NCBI GenBank assembly: GCA_937891015.1
Contig: CALAPY010000010.1
Coordinates: 1 to 36,491 of the forward strand
Source: UBA2108 sp002713215
Lineage (GTDB): Bacteria; Bacteroidota; Bacteroidia; Flavobacteriales_G; Salibacteraceae
Direction: 5' to 3'
Length of the DNA: 36,491 bases
Shown: piece by piece, positions 24,963 to 32,425 of the stretch
Layout: each line of letters starts with the position of its first letter
Numbering within the stretch: the first letter of the stretch is position 1
Translations under genes and position numbers: made by a program
Notes under the pieces: model-generated
What the model was told of the DNA's origin: nothing
What the model saw: only the letters and a program-made list of their open reading frames with translations
Database searches by the model: none

Positions 24963-26024
24963 ATGGAAATTACTGCTGAGAATGTGCTGCGCGCTTTGTC
25001 CTTTGTGATGGAGCCTGATTTAAAAAAAGACATTGTTTCCCTCGATCTGGTTTCAGATATATCCATTGATGGAAATACGGTCTTCTTTAAGGTACAGGTT
25101 AGCAATCCTGCCATGCATAGTAGAAAACGAATGGAAGAGGCATGTGAAACTCAGATTCATTTGAAGTTGTCGCCAGAAGTAGAAGTTCGTGCCGAGGTGG
25201 TTGCATTGGATCAGGATAAAAAAGATGCACCTGAAAATCGAAAAGTTCTTCCGGGAGTTAAAAACATAATAGCCATAGCTTCTGGCAAAGGAGGTGTAGG
25301 TAAATCTACCATAACTGCCAACTTCGCTGCAGGTATGGCCAAGAAAGGTTATAAGGTTGGTTTGATTGATGCGGATATTTATGGGCCTTCGGCTCCAATT
25401 ATGTTTGACGTTGAAGATCAAAAGCCTGGCATGAAAGAGATTGATGGCAAGAATAAAATGGTACCAGTTGAGTCTTATGGAGTCAAAATCTTGTCTATTG
25501 GGTTTTTCGCGGAAACCGATCAGGCCATTGTATGGAGGGGGCCAATGGCAAGCAAAGCACTGAATCAAATGGTTTCTGATGTTGAATGGGGAGAATTGGA
25601 CTATATGTTTATTGACCTTCCTCCCGGAACCGGAGATGTTCATTTGTCCATTGTTCAGGCGGTTCCAATTACAGGGGTTGTAGTAGTAAGTACACCACAA
25701 CCAGTTGCTCTGGCTGACGCACGAAAGGGAATTAACATGTTTGGATTGGATTCCATTAATGTTCCGGTAATTGGTTTGGTGGAGAACATGAGTTGGTTTA
25801 CTCCGGCAGAATTACCCGAAAACAAGTATTTCATTTTTGGAAAAGATGGAGCTAAAGAATTAAGCGATAAAATGAACATTTCATTGCTAGGGCAAATTCC
25901 ACTGGTGCAAAGCATTCGAGAAAGTGGTGATGTTGGTAGGCCAACTATTCTTCAGGAGAATACCTCTCAGTCGAAGGCTTTTGAGGAAATGGTTAATAAC
26001 CTTGAACTCAAATTGAATGAGTAG
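24963..26024 (+). CDS. mrp: Mrp/ApbC-family iron-sulfur cluster carrier ATPase
   Basis: Mrp proteins are P-loop ATPases that hold and transfer Fe-S clusters. The 353-residue product starts MEITAENVLRALSFV with an N-terminal MIP18 (DUF59) domain of about 90 residues. The ATPase follows with the deviant Walker A GKGGVGKST at 108-116, LIDADIYGPSAPIMF, IDLPPGTGDVHL and GLVENMSWFTPAELPENKYF. The CxxC that usually follows VENMS is absent, and Cys61 is the only cysteine, which is unusual for a cluster carrier. The upstream in-frame extension to 24867 lies in the atl gene and is rejected because the promoter element is at 24951. nfu follows 28 bases later. Confidence 0.92.
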   Translation: MEITAENVLRALSFVMEPDLKKDIVSLDLVSDISIDGNTVFFKVQVSNPAMHSRKRMEEACETQIHLKLSPEVEVRAEVVALDQDKKDAPENRKVLPGVKNIIAIASGKGGVGKSTITANFAAGMAKKGYKVGLIDADIYGPSAPIMFDVEDQKPGMKEIDGKNKMVPVESYGVKILSIGFFAETDQAIVWRGPMASKALNQMVSDVEWGELDYMFIDLPPGTGDVHLSIVQAVPITGVVVVSTPQPVALADARKGINMFGLDSINVPVIGLVENMSWFTPAELPENKYFIFGKDGAKELSDKMNISLLGQIPLVQSIRESGDVGRPTILQENTSQSKAFEEMVNNLELKLNE

Positions 26025-26031
26025 TAATTTT

Positions 26032-26039
26032 TAAATTTG
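26032..26039 (+). promoter_or_regulatory. Bacteroidetes promoter for nfu
   Basis: TAAATTTG is a full -7 match with a TTG at 26013-26015 sixteen bases upstream as possible -33 element. It ends 13 bases before the nfu ATG, so nfu can be made separately from mrp. Confidence 0.55.
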
Positions 26040-26052
26040 TAATACACTTATT

Positions 26053-26316
26053 ATGCAAACTTCCACTCAAACAAGTCTTTTCAATAAAGTGAATGATGCC
26101 TTGGCAGATATTAAGGTTTTTGTCAAGGAAGATGGTGGCGATTTAGAATTGCTTGAAGTTACTGCTGATAAAATTGCAAAGGTGGAACTGAAAGGTGCCT
26201 GCACTTCATGTTCAATGAATAACATGACTTTTAAGGCTGGTGTGGAAGAGGCAATAAAAAGAGCAGTACCAGAAATAATCTCCGTGGAGGCTGTTGGCTT
26301 TCAGTTAATCAAATAA
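26053..26316 (+). CDS. NifU-like (Nfu) iron-sulfur scaffold protein
   Basis: The 87-residue protein is a stand-alone NifU C-terminal domain. It has the cluster-binding CxxC (C50 and C53) in LKGACTSCSMNNMTFKAGVE and the family pattern IKVFVKEDGGDLELLEV before it. Nfu proteins bind a bridging Fe-S cluster between two subunits and hand it to target enzymes. Its place directly after mrp suggests the two act together, Nfu supplying the cysteines that this Mrp lacks; that is inference. It ends 16 bases before the convergent GT2 gene. Confidence 0.93.
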   Translation: MQTSTQTSLFNKVNDALADIKVFVKEDGGDLELLEVTADKIAKVELKGACTSCSMNNMTFKAGVEEAIKRAVPEIISVEAVGFQLIK

Positions 26317-26332
26317 GTGGTCGAAACGTAAC

Positions 26333-27079
26333 TTATCGCTGGTGAAATATTTTTGATTTCACCAACCCAAGTTTATTTACAAAATATAACCAGGAGGTCC
26401 AAAGAACTCCAAGCCCGTATACCGAACTTCTTTTAAAGTTAATTGAAGAAGCTTCTTCAAAATATTTGGTTGGACAGGTAACTTCACCAATTTCAAAGCC
26501 CGCATAAAAGATTTGAGCCAGCATTTGGTTGTCAAATACAAAGTCATCCGAATTGATGTTATAATTGATACCTTCCAAAACCTCTCTCGAAAATGCCCGG
26601 TACCCTGAATGATATTCAGAAAGTTTCTGATTCATCAACAGGTTTTGAGAAAGGGTTAAAAAACGATTTGCAACGTATTTATACATAGGCATTCCACCCT
26701 TTAGTGCACCCTTACCCAAAATTCGGGATGCGAGAACCGCAGGATATAAATCATTTCCAATAATATGAGCAATGGATGGAATAAGTAGTGGGGTGTATTG
26801 GTAATCCGGATGAACCATTATCACTATATCCGCACCGATTTCCAGGGCCTTGTTGTATAGGGTTTTTTGGTTGCCACCGTAGCCTTTATTCTTTTCGTGC
26901 CTTATCACGTGGTTAATTCCAATTCGTCGAGCAACTTCACTTGTGTCATCTGGGCTATGATCATCAACCAAAATGACATCATCAACTATATCGAAATCAA
27001 TTTCGTTATAGGTTTTTTCAAGGGTTTTCGATGCATTGTAAGCAGGCATTACAACTACTACTTTCTTACCTTTAATCAT
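26333..27079 (-). CDS. GT2 family glycosyltransferase (polyprenyl-phosphate sugar synthase-like)
   Basis: The 248-residue product starts MIKGKKVVVVMPAYNASKTL, the typical GT-A opening. Donor-binding acidic motifs follow: VDDVILVDDHSPDDT and IVIMVHPDYQYTP. GYGGNQKTLYNKAL lies between them, and SEYHSGYRAFSREVL further on. The pattern resembles dolichyl/undecaprenyl-phosphate mannose or glucose synthases, but there is no large C-terminal membrane domain, only a hydrophobic stretch near LGVLWTSWLYFV. Donor and acceptor are unknown. The start at 27079 is supported by a promoter element at 27097-27104; the longer frame to 27160 would read through it. Confidence 0.86.
   Translation of the reverse strand: MIKGKKVVVVMPAYNASKTLEKTYNEIDFDIVDDVILVDDHSPDDTSEVARRIGINHVIRHEKNKGYGGNQKTLYNKALEIGADIVIMVHPDYQYTPLLIPSIAHIIGNDLYPAVLASRILGKGALKGGMPMYKYVANRFLTLSQNLLMNQKLSEYHSGYRAFSREVLEGINYNINSDDFVFDNQMLAQIFYAGFEIGEVTCPTKYFEEASSINFKRSSVYGLGVLWTSWLYFVNKLGLVKSKIFHQR
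26340..26364. repeat. Perfect 9-bp inverted repeat at the nfu/GT2 convergence
   Basis: TGGTGAAAT and ATTTCACCA flank a seven-base spacer. It lies 24 bases after the nfu stop and inside the last codons of the GT2 gene. It could form a terminating hairpin for either transcript, but neither strand has a following T run. Confidence 0.45.
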
Positions 27080-27096
27080 TGCCGAAAAATTTGACG

Positions 27097-27104
27097 CAAA
27101 AGTA
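27097..27104 (-). promoter_or_regulatory. Bacteroidetes -7 promoter element for the GT2 gene
   Basis: Minus-strand TACTTTTG matches TAnnTTTG and ends 17 bases before the ATG at 27079. Confidence 0.55.
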
Positions 27105-27177
27105 AAATTTAGTAAGAGTGATAAGGCATATAAAATGCCATTGTTCTTTAATACCATCAAATGAAGGTTTTCCCTAG

Positions 27178-27208
27178 TTGATTTTTAATTGAATAATGCA
27201 TTACTTTG
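27178..27208 (+). promoter_or_regulatory. Possible promoter of the eCIS_core gene
   Basis: A TTG at 27178-27180 and, 20 bases on, TTACTTTG at 27201-27208 fit the Bacteroidetes -33/-7 arrangement with one mismatch in the -7 element. The ATG is 23 bases downstream. Confidence 0.35.
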
Positions 27209-27231
27209 ATATGTGCAGTTGAATTTACCCT

Positions 27232-28551
27232 ATGTATAGCAATAGAAAAGAAAAAGCTCCTGTTCAGAAGTACAGTGTTTCCAAGAATGACGGTGCTTCA
27301 GTTTCGGTTTCACAATTTAGAGATAATCGTCAACAAACCGAGCAAATAAAGCAGCTACAATCTTTAGCCAGTGCTTACACTGAGCAAAAACGTTTATCCA
27401 TTCAGAAAAGAGAAAACCAGACCGGACTTCCGGATAAACTTAAGTCTGGAATAGAAAACCTCTCCGGTTATTCGATGGACGATGTAAAGGTGCATTATAA
27501 CTCCAACAAGCCATCTCAGCTACAAGCTCATGCATATGCTCAAGGTACTAATATTCATATTGCCTCGGGACAGGAAAAACATCTGCCTCATGAAGCCTGG
27601 CATGTGGTGCAACAAAAGCAAGGAAGGGTAACACCTACCGTACAAATGAAGGGAAAGGTTAAAATAAATGATGATGTAAGTCTGGAAAAAGAAGCGGATG
27701 CAATGGGAGCGAAAGCATTGAGGGTTGACATGAAAGACAATCCCACACCGACCCAGTCTGGAAAGGGAAGTTTAGCCACAAATTCTGTTGTTCAGAACAT
27801 GAGTCATGTTAAACCCACTTTTACGGCTTCAAACCTTGTTATACAGCGGTTAATAGTAAATACAGGGGAGAAGGACATTTTAGGAGATGCAAAAGGTGAT
27901 GCTGGCTGGATAACGTCCTCCTCTCTGCAAGTGGCGTTAGATCATGGTGGTGCTGGGCAGCATATAATTACTGATGTGAAAGAACTTGAAACCTATATAG
28001 GGCTAAAGACTGATGAAAATATTTATTTCGTAGGACATGGATGGCCATATTTAATTGGACTTGAGGCCCCAAAGGTCTTAGCTCGACGTACGGGTCTAGC
28101 ACTTCCACCGGACTATAGAGGGAAGATTATATCGCTAAATTGTAGCTCAGGAACTGGTGTTGAAACTTCTCCAATTCATAGTTTTACAGGATCGTTGAAA
28201 TCATTGGGAGTGGATGTTGAAGGCCCGAGAGGCCCCAGCCTTCATCATCCCGATATTCCAGGTAAGGTCAGAGTTATTATACCTGATTACTGGGAGTCCA
28301 AAGTAAAGCCCTGGATACAAGAAAACAGAAAGAGTACCGAAGATAAATGGAAAGAAGAAAGAACCAAAATAATTGAAAGCGGAGAATACATTGGAGCTAG
28401 TCCTTCTGATAAATTGAAGATATTAGCTAAAGCATCGGTTGCTTTATCCAAAGCATTTTATTTAGAACTAGTGGAGTGGGCAGATAAGGAAGGGTACTTG
28501 TATGGTACTCATGAATCACATACCAGATCTACACTTGTTTTGAATAAATAA
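27232..28551 (+). CDS. eCIS_core (DUF4157) protein with putative clan-CD-like C-terminal domain
   Basis: This 439-residue protein has no signal peptide. Residues 1-60 are polar, Gln/Lys/Ser-rich and probably disordered. Residues 65-131 are a clear eCIS_core (DUF4157) domain: GLPDKLKSGIENLSGYSMDD, then VKVHYNS, then LPHEAWHVVQQKQGRV with the zinc-type H120-E-x-x-H124. The usual LEKEADAMG follows at 151-159. Such proteins occur with or near extracellular contractile injection systems. After a linker with VQMKG, VVQNM and VIQRL, residues 205-350 show IYFVGHGWP (H269) and KIISLNCSSG (C304), each after a hydrophobic strand. That spacing resembles clan-CD cysteine peptidases (C80/caspase/CHAT), but this reading is tentative. 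It stands alone between the divergent GT2 gene and convergent gmhA. No injection-system structural gene is in the window. Confidence 0.82.
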   Translation: MYSNRKEKAPVQKYSVSKNDGASVSVSQFRDNRQQTEQIKQLQSLASAYTEQKRLSIQKRENQTGLPDKLKSGIENLSGYSMDDVKVHYNSNKPSQLQAHAYAQGTNIHIASGQEKHLPHEAWHVVQQKQGRVTPTVQMKGKVKINDDVSLEKEADAMGAKALRVDMKDNPTPTQSGKGSLATNSVVQNMSHVKPTFTASNLVIQRLIVNTGEKDILGDAKGDAGWITSSSLQVALDHGGAGQHIITDVKELETYIGLKTDENIYFVGHGWPYLIGLEAPKVLARRTGLALPPDYRGKIISLNCSSGTGVETSPIHSFTGSLKSLGVDVEGPRGPSLHHPDIPGKVRVIIPDYWESKVKPWIQENRKSTEDKWKEERTKIIESGEYIGASPSDKLKILAKASVALSKAFYLELVEWADKEGYLYGTHESHTRSTLVLNK

Positions 28552-28615
28552 TAAGATTACATAAGTACCAAGTTAGAATTCTTATTCCTGTTTAGGGAGG
28601 AGTGAATAGATAGTT

Positions 28616-29185
28616 CTATTTTGCCATTCCTTGTTCAATGCGGCCAATTAAAGCATGAATTACTTTAATGTGAATCTCCTGAACTCGATCTGCATAGTCA
28701 GATTTTGGGGCTCGAATTTCTACATCACAGGTACCAGCAATTTTTCCACCGTCTTTTCCGGTTAGGCAAATTACTCTCATGCCCTTTTCTTTAGCTGCAG
28801 AAATTGCGTTAATTACGTTTTGCGAATTGCCACTGGTGCTAATTCCAAGTAAAATGTCTCCTTTATTTCCAACTGCCTCCACAAATCGAGAAAAGACAAA
28901 ATCATAGCCATAATCATTGGCTACACAAGTTAGATGCCCTGCGTCGGAAATGGAGAGGGCTGCCATAGCTGGCCGATCATCCCGATACCTACCCGACAGT
29001 TCTTCAGCAAAATGCATGGCGTCGCTCATTGAACCACCGTTTCCACAGCTGATAATTTTTCCACCATTTTTTAGGCATTGAACCATAAGGTTGGCTGCCA
29101 AATCAATTAAGGCAAAGTTTTCTTCTACTGAAAACTCTTCTAGTATCTTTTGGGCTTCCGAAAATTGTGATCGAATGAAATCCAT
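28616..29185 (-). CDS. gmhA: Phosphoheptose isomerase
   Basis: GmhA converts sedoheptulose-7-phosphate to D-glycero-D-manno-heptose-7-phosphate, the first committed step to nucleotide-activated heptose. The 189-residue SIS-domain protein has IISCGNGGSMSDAMHFAEEL at residues 44-63, ALSISDAGHLTCVANDYGYD, GDILLGISTSGNSQNVINA and a late EIHIKVIHALIGRIEQ. All are typical of the family, and the length fits. Its ATG shares a base with the dsbD stop, so it is co-transcribed with dsbD although the functions differ. rfaE2 at 5317-5841 encodes a later step of the same pathway. Confidence 0.93.
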   Translation of the reverse strand: MDFIRSQFSEAQKILEEFSVEENFALIDLAANLMVQCLKNGGKIISCGNGGSMSDAMHFAEELSGRYRDDRPAMAALSISDAGHLTCVANDYGYDFVFSRFVEAVGNKGDILLGISTSGNSQNVINAISAAKEKGMRVICLTGKDGGKIAGTCDVEIRAPKSDYADRVQEIHIKVIHALIGRIEQGMAK

Positions 29186-31626
29186 TACTTGGTTTTGTTA
29201 AACTTACCTACTCCACGGTCAAGCCAATCTACAAACTTTTCTACATCCGGATCGTAGGACGCACTTTCTACCAGTTGTTTTTCGTTATGGTCTATCAGGA
29301 TGTAATACGGCTGAGTATTGGATTGATAGTTCTTAATTTGAAACTCACTCCATCTGTTGCCAACCGTTTTGATTTTCTTTCCGGTAGTTTCAGAAACGTA
29401 CTGTTCATTTTCAGGTAGTTTGGCCTTTTCATCAACATACAATGAAATAAGGACTACGTCGTCCCGGAGTCGATTCAATACCGGTGCCTCCGACCAGACC
29501 TGTTCTTCCATTTTACGACAATTTACACATGCCCATCCGGTAAAATCCAGCATTACCGGTTTACCAACCTCTTTGGCATATGCCAATCCTTCTTCATAAT
29601 CGTGAAAGCAATTCAGGTTATGAGGACATGAAGCATGAGAAGATTTTTTACTATGAGTTGTATTACCTGCTGAAGCAATAAAGGTTTCTGCTTTACCTAC
29701 ACCATTTGGGCTTTCGGAATAGAACATAGGTGGAGGAAATCCTGCAATCATTTTTAACGGCGCACCCCACAGCCCAGGGACTAAATACAAAGTAAAGGTA
29801 AAGGTTAGTGTAGCTAAAAGTGTTCTGCCAACGGATAGTCGCTCAACCTGTGAATCGTGCGGAAGGCGAATAAATCCAAGCAGGTAAAGTGTCAATGTTG
29901 CTGAAATAGCAATCCAGATAGCGATAAACAACTCCCTGGTAAGAAGGCCACTTTGGGTAACCAAATCCGCGTTCGATAAAAACTTAAAAGCGAAGGCAAG
30001 CTCCACAAACCCAAAAACAACTTTAACCGAATTCAGCCAGCCTCCGGATTGAGGTAGAGAATTCATCCAACCTGGGAAGGCTGCAAATAAGCCAAATGGA
30101 AGACCAAGGCCAAGTCCAAAGCCCAATAAGCCTACGGTTAGGTACATTGCTCCGCCAGTAGTCGATAATACGCTTCCTAATAACAGACCCAAAGCGGGGC
30201 CGGTACATGAAAATGAAACCAATATGAGCGTTAGAGCCATAAAGAAAATACCAATAAGGCCTCCCTTGTCAGCATTAGCATCTGCCTTATTCACCCACGA
30301 AGAAGGCAGGGTAAGTTCGAATGCACCCAAAAAGGATACTGCAAAAACAATGAAGACGGCAAAAAAGAACAGGTTTAAGTAAGGGTTGGTGGCCATTTCA
30401 TTAAATATGTCAGGGCTAACCGTATCGAACAAATGGAAGGGTACACTACACAGAACATAGATAAAAACAATGGATAGTCCATAAGTGACCCCTTTTCTAA
30501 CTCCTTCAGCCTTTGTTTTACTTTGTTTGGTAAAAAAGCTTACTGTCATAGGAATCATTGGAAACACACAAGGTGTTAGCAAAGCAGCCATACCGCCAAG
30601 AAAACTGTACAGCAAAATGAGCCAGTAAGAAGTCTTTTCAGGGTCATCATTTGATGAAGTATTTTCTGCCGCTATTTCGCTTTTTGAAAGATCCAATTCA
30701 AACTCAATAGCCTCAGGAGGAAGGCATTTGGAATCATCGCAAACCATGAAGTATACTTCACCTTTTATACTTGAAGCGCCTTCTGTTTTTATTCTTTGTC
30801 TGAACGTAACATCATTGGCATAGAAGGATAACTCCATCATGAAGTTTTTGTCATACTCTTTGATCAAATCTCCTTCTTCTTTCGCATCTCCAATTAGCAC
30901 AAAGTTTGAGTCAGGGTTGAAAAGGTTTACCTCAGTAGCTACTGGGCCATCCTGACTTTCTAAGTTTTGGGAGTAGAGATGCCAGCCTTTGTCAATGGTT
31001 GCATCAAGTACAATTTCATACTCGGTGTCACTTATTCTCACTGAAGAAAAATCCCATTTCACTGGGTTGAAAATTTCCGGTTTATTGTTGTTTGCTATTA
31101 ACGGCTGGGCTTCTCCCAGTGAAGGCTTAGCCTCAGTTTTTTCTTCGTTCACCGGTTCGTTGGATTCACCTGATTTTTTTGTAAGATCAAAGGAGAAATC
31201 AATGTAATCAGGGGGGAGGCACTTAGAGTCGTCACACACCATGTAGGTTAATTCACCGGTAACCGTAACGGATGGTTTTAACAGTCTTACTTGCTGGGTA
31301 AATGTTGCTTCGCGATCAAAGAACAACAAATTCATTTCAAAATTCTTATCGAATTCTTTTATCGGCTTAGGTTCTTTAATACCATCAATCAACTCATATC
31401 CATCTCCCGGTTTAAAATCAAATGAAGTGGGAACAGGTCCTTCATCTCCTGAAAGGGTGGTGGAATAAATATGCCAGTGTTCCTCCAGGCTTGCAGTAAA
31501 ATTCAGTTCAAAAACATCTTCAGAAATTTGCTTTGAGTCATAACTCCATTTTACCGGATTAAGAATTTGAGCTGTATTGCTTAAAGTCAATAAGGATAGG
31601 AGAACTCCCAGAGTATACTTCATCAT
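29185..31626 (-). CDS. dsbD: Thiol:disulfide interchange protein DsbD with duplicated N-terminal domain
   Basis: DsbD carries electrons from cytoplasmic thioredoxin across the inner membrane to periplasmic thiol proteins. The 813-residue product has a signal peptide (to about residue 19) and two successive N-terminal redox domains. Copy 1 has C131 and C136 and copy 2 has C296 and C301, each in the same VCDDSKCLPP motif. The DsbD membrane domain follows with LLTPCVFPMIPM (C353) and a second cysteine in SFSCTGPALG. The C terminus is a thioredoxin domain with WACVNCRK. A normal DsbD has one N-terminal domain, so the repeat is notable. A TACTTTTG promoter element lies upstream, and gmhA overlaps the stop by one base. 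Confidence 0.93.
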   Translation of the reverse strand: MMKYTLGVLLSLLTLSNTAQILNPVKWSYDSKQISEDVFELNFTASLEEHWHIYSTTLSGDEGPVPTSFDFKPGDGYELIDGIKEPKPIKEFDKNFEMNLLFFDREATFTQQVRLLKPSVTVTGELTYMVCDDSKCLPPDYIDFSFDLTKKSGESNEPVNEEKTEAKPSLGEAQPLIANNNKPEIFNPVKWDFSSVRISDTEYEIVLDATIDKGWHLYSQNLESQDGPVATEVNLFNPDSNFVLIGDAKEEGDLIKEYDKNFMMELSFYANDVTFRQRIKTEGASSIKGEVYFMVCDDSKCLPPEAIEFELDLSKSEIAAENTSSNDDPEKTSYWLILLYSFLGGMAALLTPCVFPMIPMTVSFFTKQSKTKAEGVRKGVTYGLSIVFIYVLCSVPFHLFDTVSPDIFNEMATNPYLNLFFFAVFIVFAVSFLGAFELTLPSSWVNKADANADKGGLIGIFFMALTLILVSFSCTGPALGLLLGSVLSTTGGAMYLTVGLLGFGLGLGLPFGLFAAFPGWMNSLPQSGGWLNSVKVVFGFVELAFAFKFLSNADLVTQSGLLTRELFIAIWIAISATLTLYLLGFIRLPHDSQVERLSVGRTLLATLTFTFTLYLVPGLWGAPLKMIAGFPPPMFYSESPNGVGKAETFIASAGNTTHSKKSSHASCPHNLNCFHDYEEGLAYAKEVGKPVMLDFTGWACVNCRKMEEQVWSEAPVLNRLRDDVVLISLYVDEKAKLPENEQYVSETTGKKIKTVGNRWSEFQIKNYQSNTQPYYILIDHNEKQLVESASYDPDVEKFVDWLDRGVGKFNKTK

Positions 31627-31651
31627 TGTACTAAATTGTTTTTGAACGGCC

Positions 31652-31659
31652 CAAAAGTA
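31652..31659 (-). promoter_or_regulatory. Bacteroidetes -7 promoter element for dsbD-gmhA
   Basis: Minus-strand TACTTTTG matches TAnnTTTG and ends 25 bases before the dsbD ATG. Confidence 0.55.
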
Positions 31660-31694
31660 GCCATTTTGAATAATGGTAAACGATACTTATAAAA

Positions 31695-31735
31695 GGTTAA
31701 CAGCTAGTGTTAAATGGTTAACTAATCGAGATTAG
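31695..31735. repeat. Short repeats upstream of dsbD
   Basis: GGTTAAC occurs at 31695-31701 and 31716-31722, spaced 21 bases (two helical turns). TTAACA/TGTTAA and CTAATC/GATTAG form small inverted repeats in the same stretch. They lie 36-76 bases upstream of the dsbD -7 element and could be operator sites; no regulator is known. Confidence 0.3.
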
Positions 31736-31744
31736 CATGGATTA

Positions 31745-32425
31745 TTAGAAGCTTAATTCATTGGTGCCTTTAATCCCAAAATATCTGCGAAGAATAAATA
31801 CAGCCAAATAAAAGATGGGAGTATCCAATAGTGCAATTAAGGCTTTAAACATCCACCCATCCAAAATAAAACCGGTAATTTCCTCGGTCGATTTTATCCC
31901 CATGAAGAGTACAAACACAACCAATGTAGTGTCAATTAATTGAGAAAAAATAGTAGAGCCGTTGTTTCTAAGCCATAGGTGTTTACCGTTGGTTATTTTT
32001 TTCCAAAAATGAAATACACGAACATCAATTAGTTGCGCTGCTATATAAGCTATCATTGATGAGGCAACAATTCGCCATGAATTTGCAAACACGGCTTCAT
32101 AAGTTGAATCATTAACCGGTGACCCTTCGATTGCATGAAACTGGTGTCCAAGAAATAAAATAAACAATACAAAAACAGAGGCTCCCAGGCCTGTGTAAAC
32201 CACAGCACTTGTTTTTTTTCTGCCGTAGATTTCCGAAAGTATGTCAGTGATAAGAAAAGTAATGGGATAGGGAAGAACTCCTGCTGATATGATAAATGTT
32301 TTAAATCCTAGGTCAACGGATACAAACTTATTAGCGATAAGGTTGCAGGTAACCAAAGATGCAATAAATAGTCCCGCTAATAAAAGGTAGAGGGCATCTG
32401 CATGTTTTTTTTTCTTCTTATTCAT
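31745..32425 (-). CDS. yhhQ: Queuosine precursor transporter (YhhQ / DUF165 family)
   Basis: YhhQ-type proteins import queuosine precursors such as preQ0 for tRNA modification. The 226-residue product from ATG 32425 starts MNKKKKKHADALYLLLAGLF and has about six membrane helices. Family features are LVTCNLIANKFVSVDLG, GVLPYPITFLITDILSEIYG, IAYIAAQLIDVRVFHFWKK and LRNNGSTIFSQLIDT. The start at 32425 overlaps the end of the GT39 gene by eight bases; a longer start at 32449 is possible but adds only eight residues with no RBS. It ends near the dsbD promoter region. No queuosine biosynthesis gene is in the window. Confidence 0.9.
   Translation of the reverse strand: MNKKKKKHADALYLLLAGLFIASLVTCNLIANKFVSVDLGFKTFIISAGVLPYPITFLITDILSEIYGRKKTSAVVYTGLGASVFVLFILFLGHQFHAIEGSPVNDSTYEAVFANSWRIVASSMIAYIAAQLIDVRVFHFWKKITNGKHLWLRNNGSTIFSQLIDTTLVVFVLFMGIKSTEEITGFILDGWMFKALIALLDTPIFYLAVFILRRYFGIKGTNELSF

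Noticed and set aside
25053..25700. 215-codon open frame antisense to mrp
   Set aside because: It is a shadow of the conserved mrp gene; the product has no recognisable domain and no start signals.
26340..26364. Intrinsic terminator for nfu
   Set aside because: The hairpin is perfect, but no T run follows on either strand, so it is listed only as an inverted repeat.
27232..28551. The eCIS_core protein as a type IX secretion substrate
   Set aside because: No N-terminal signal peptide and no C-terminal T9SS domain; the last residues are helical and end STLVLNK.
28606..28619. Terminator between the eCIS_core gene and gmhA
   Set aside because: ATAGA/TCTAT is only five AT-rich pairs and overlaps the gmhA stop; too weak to call.
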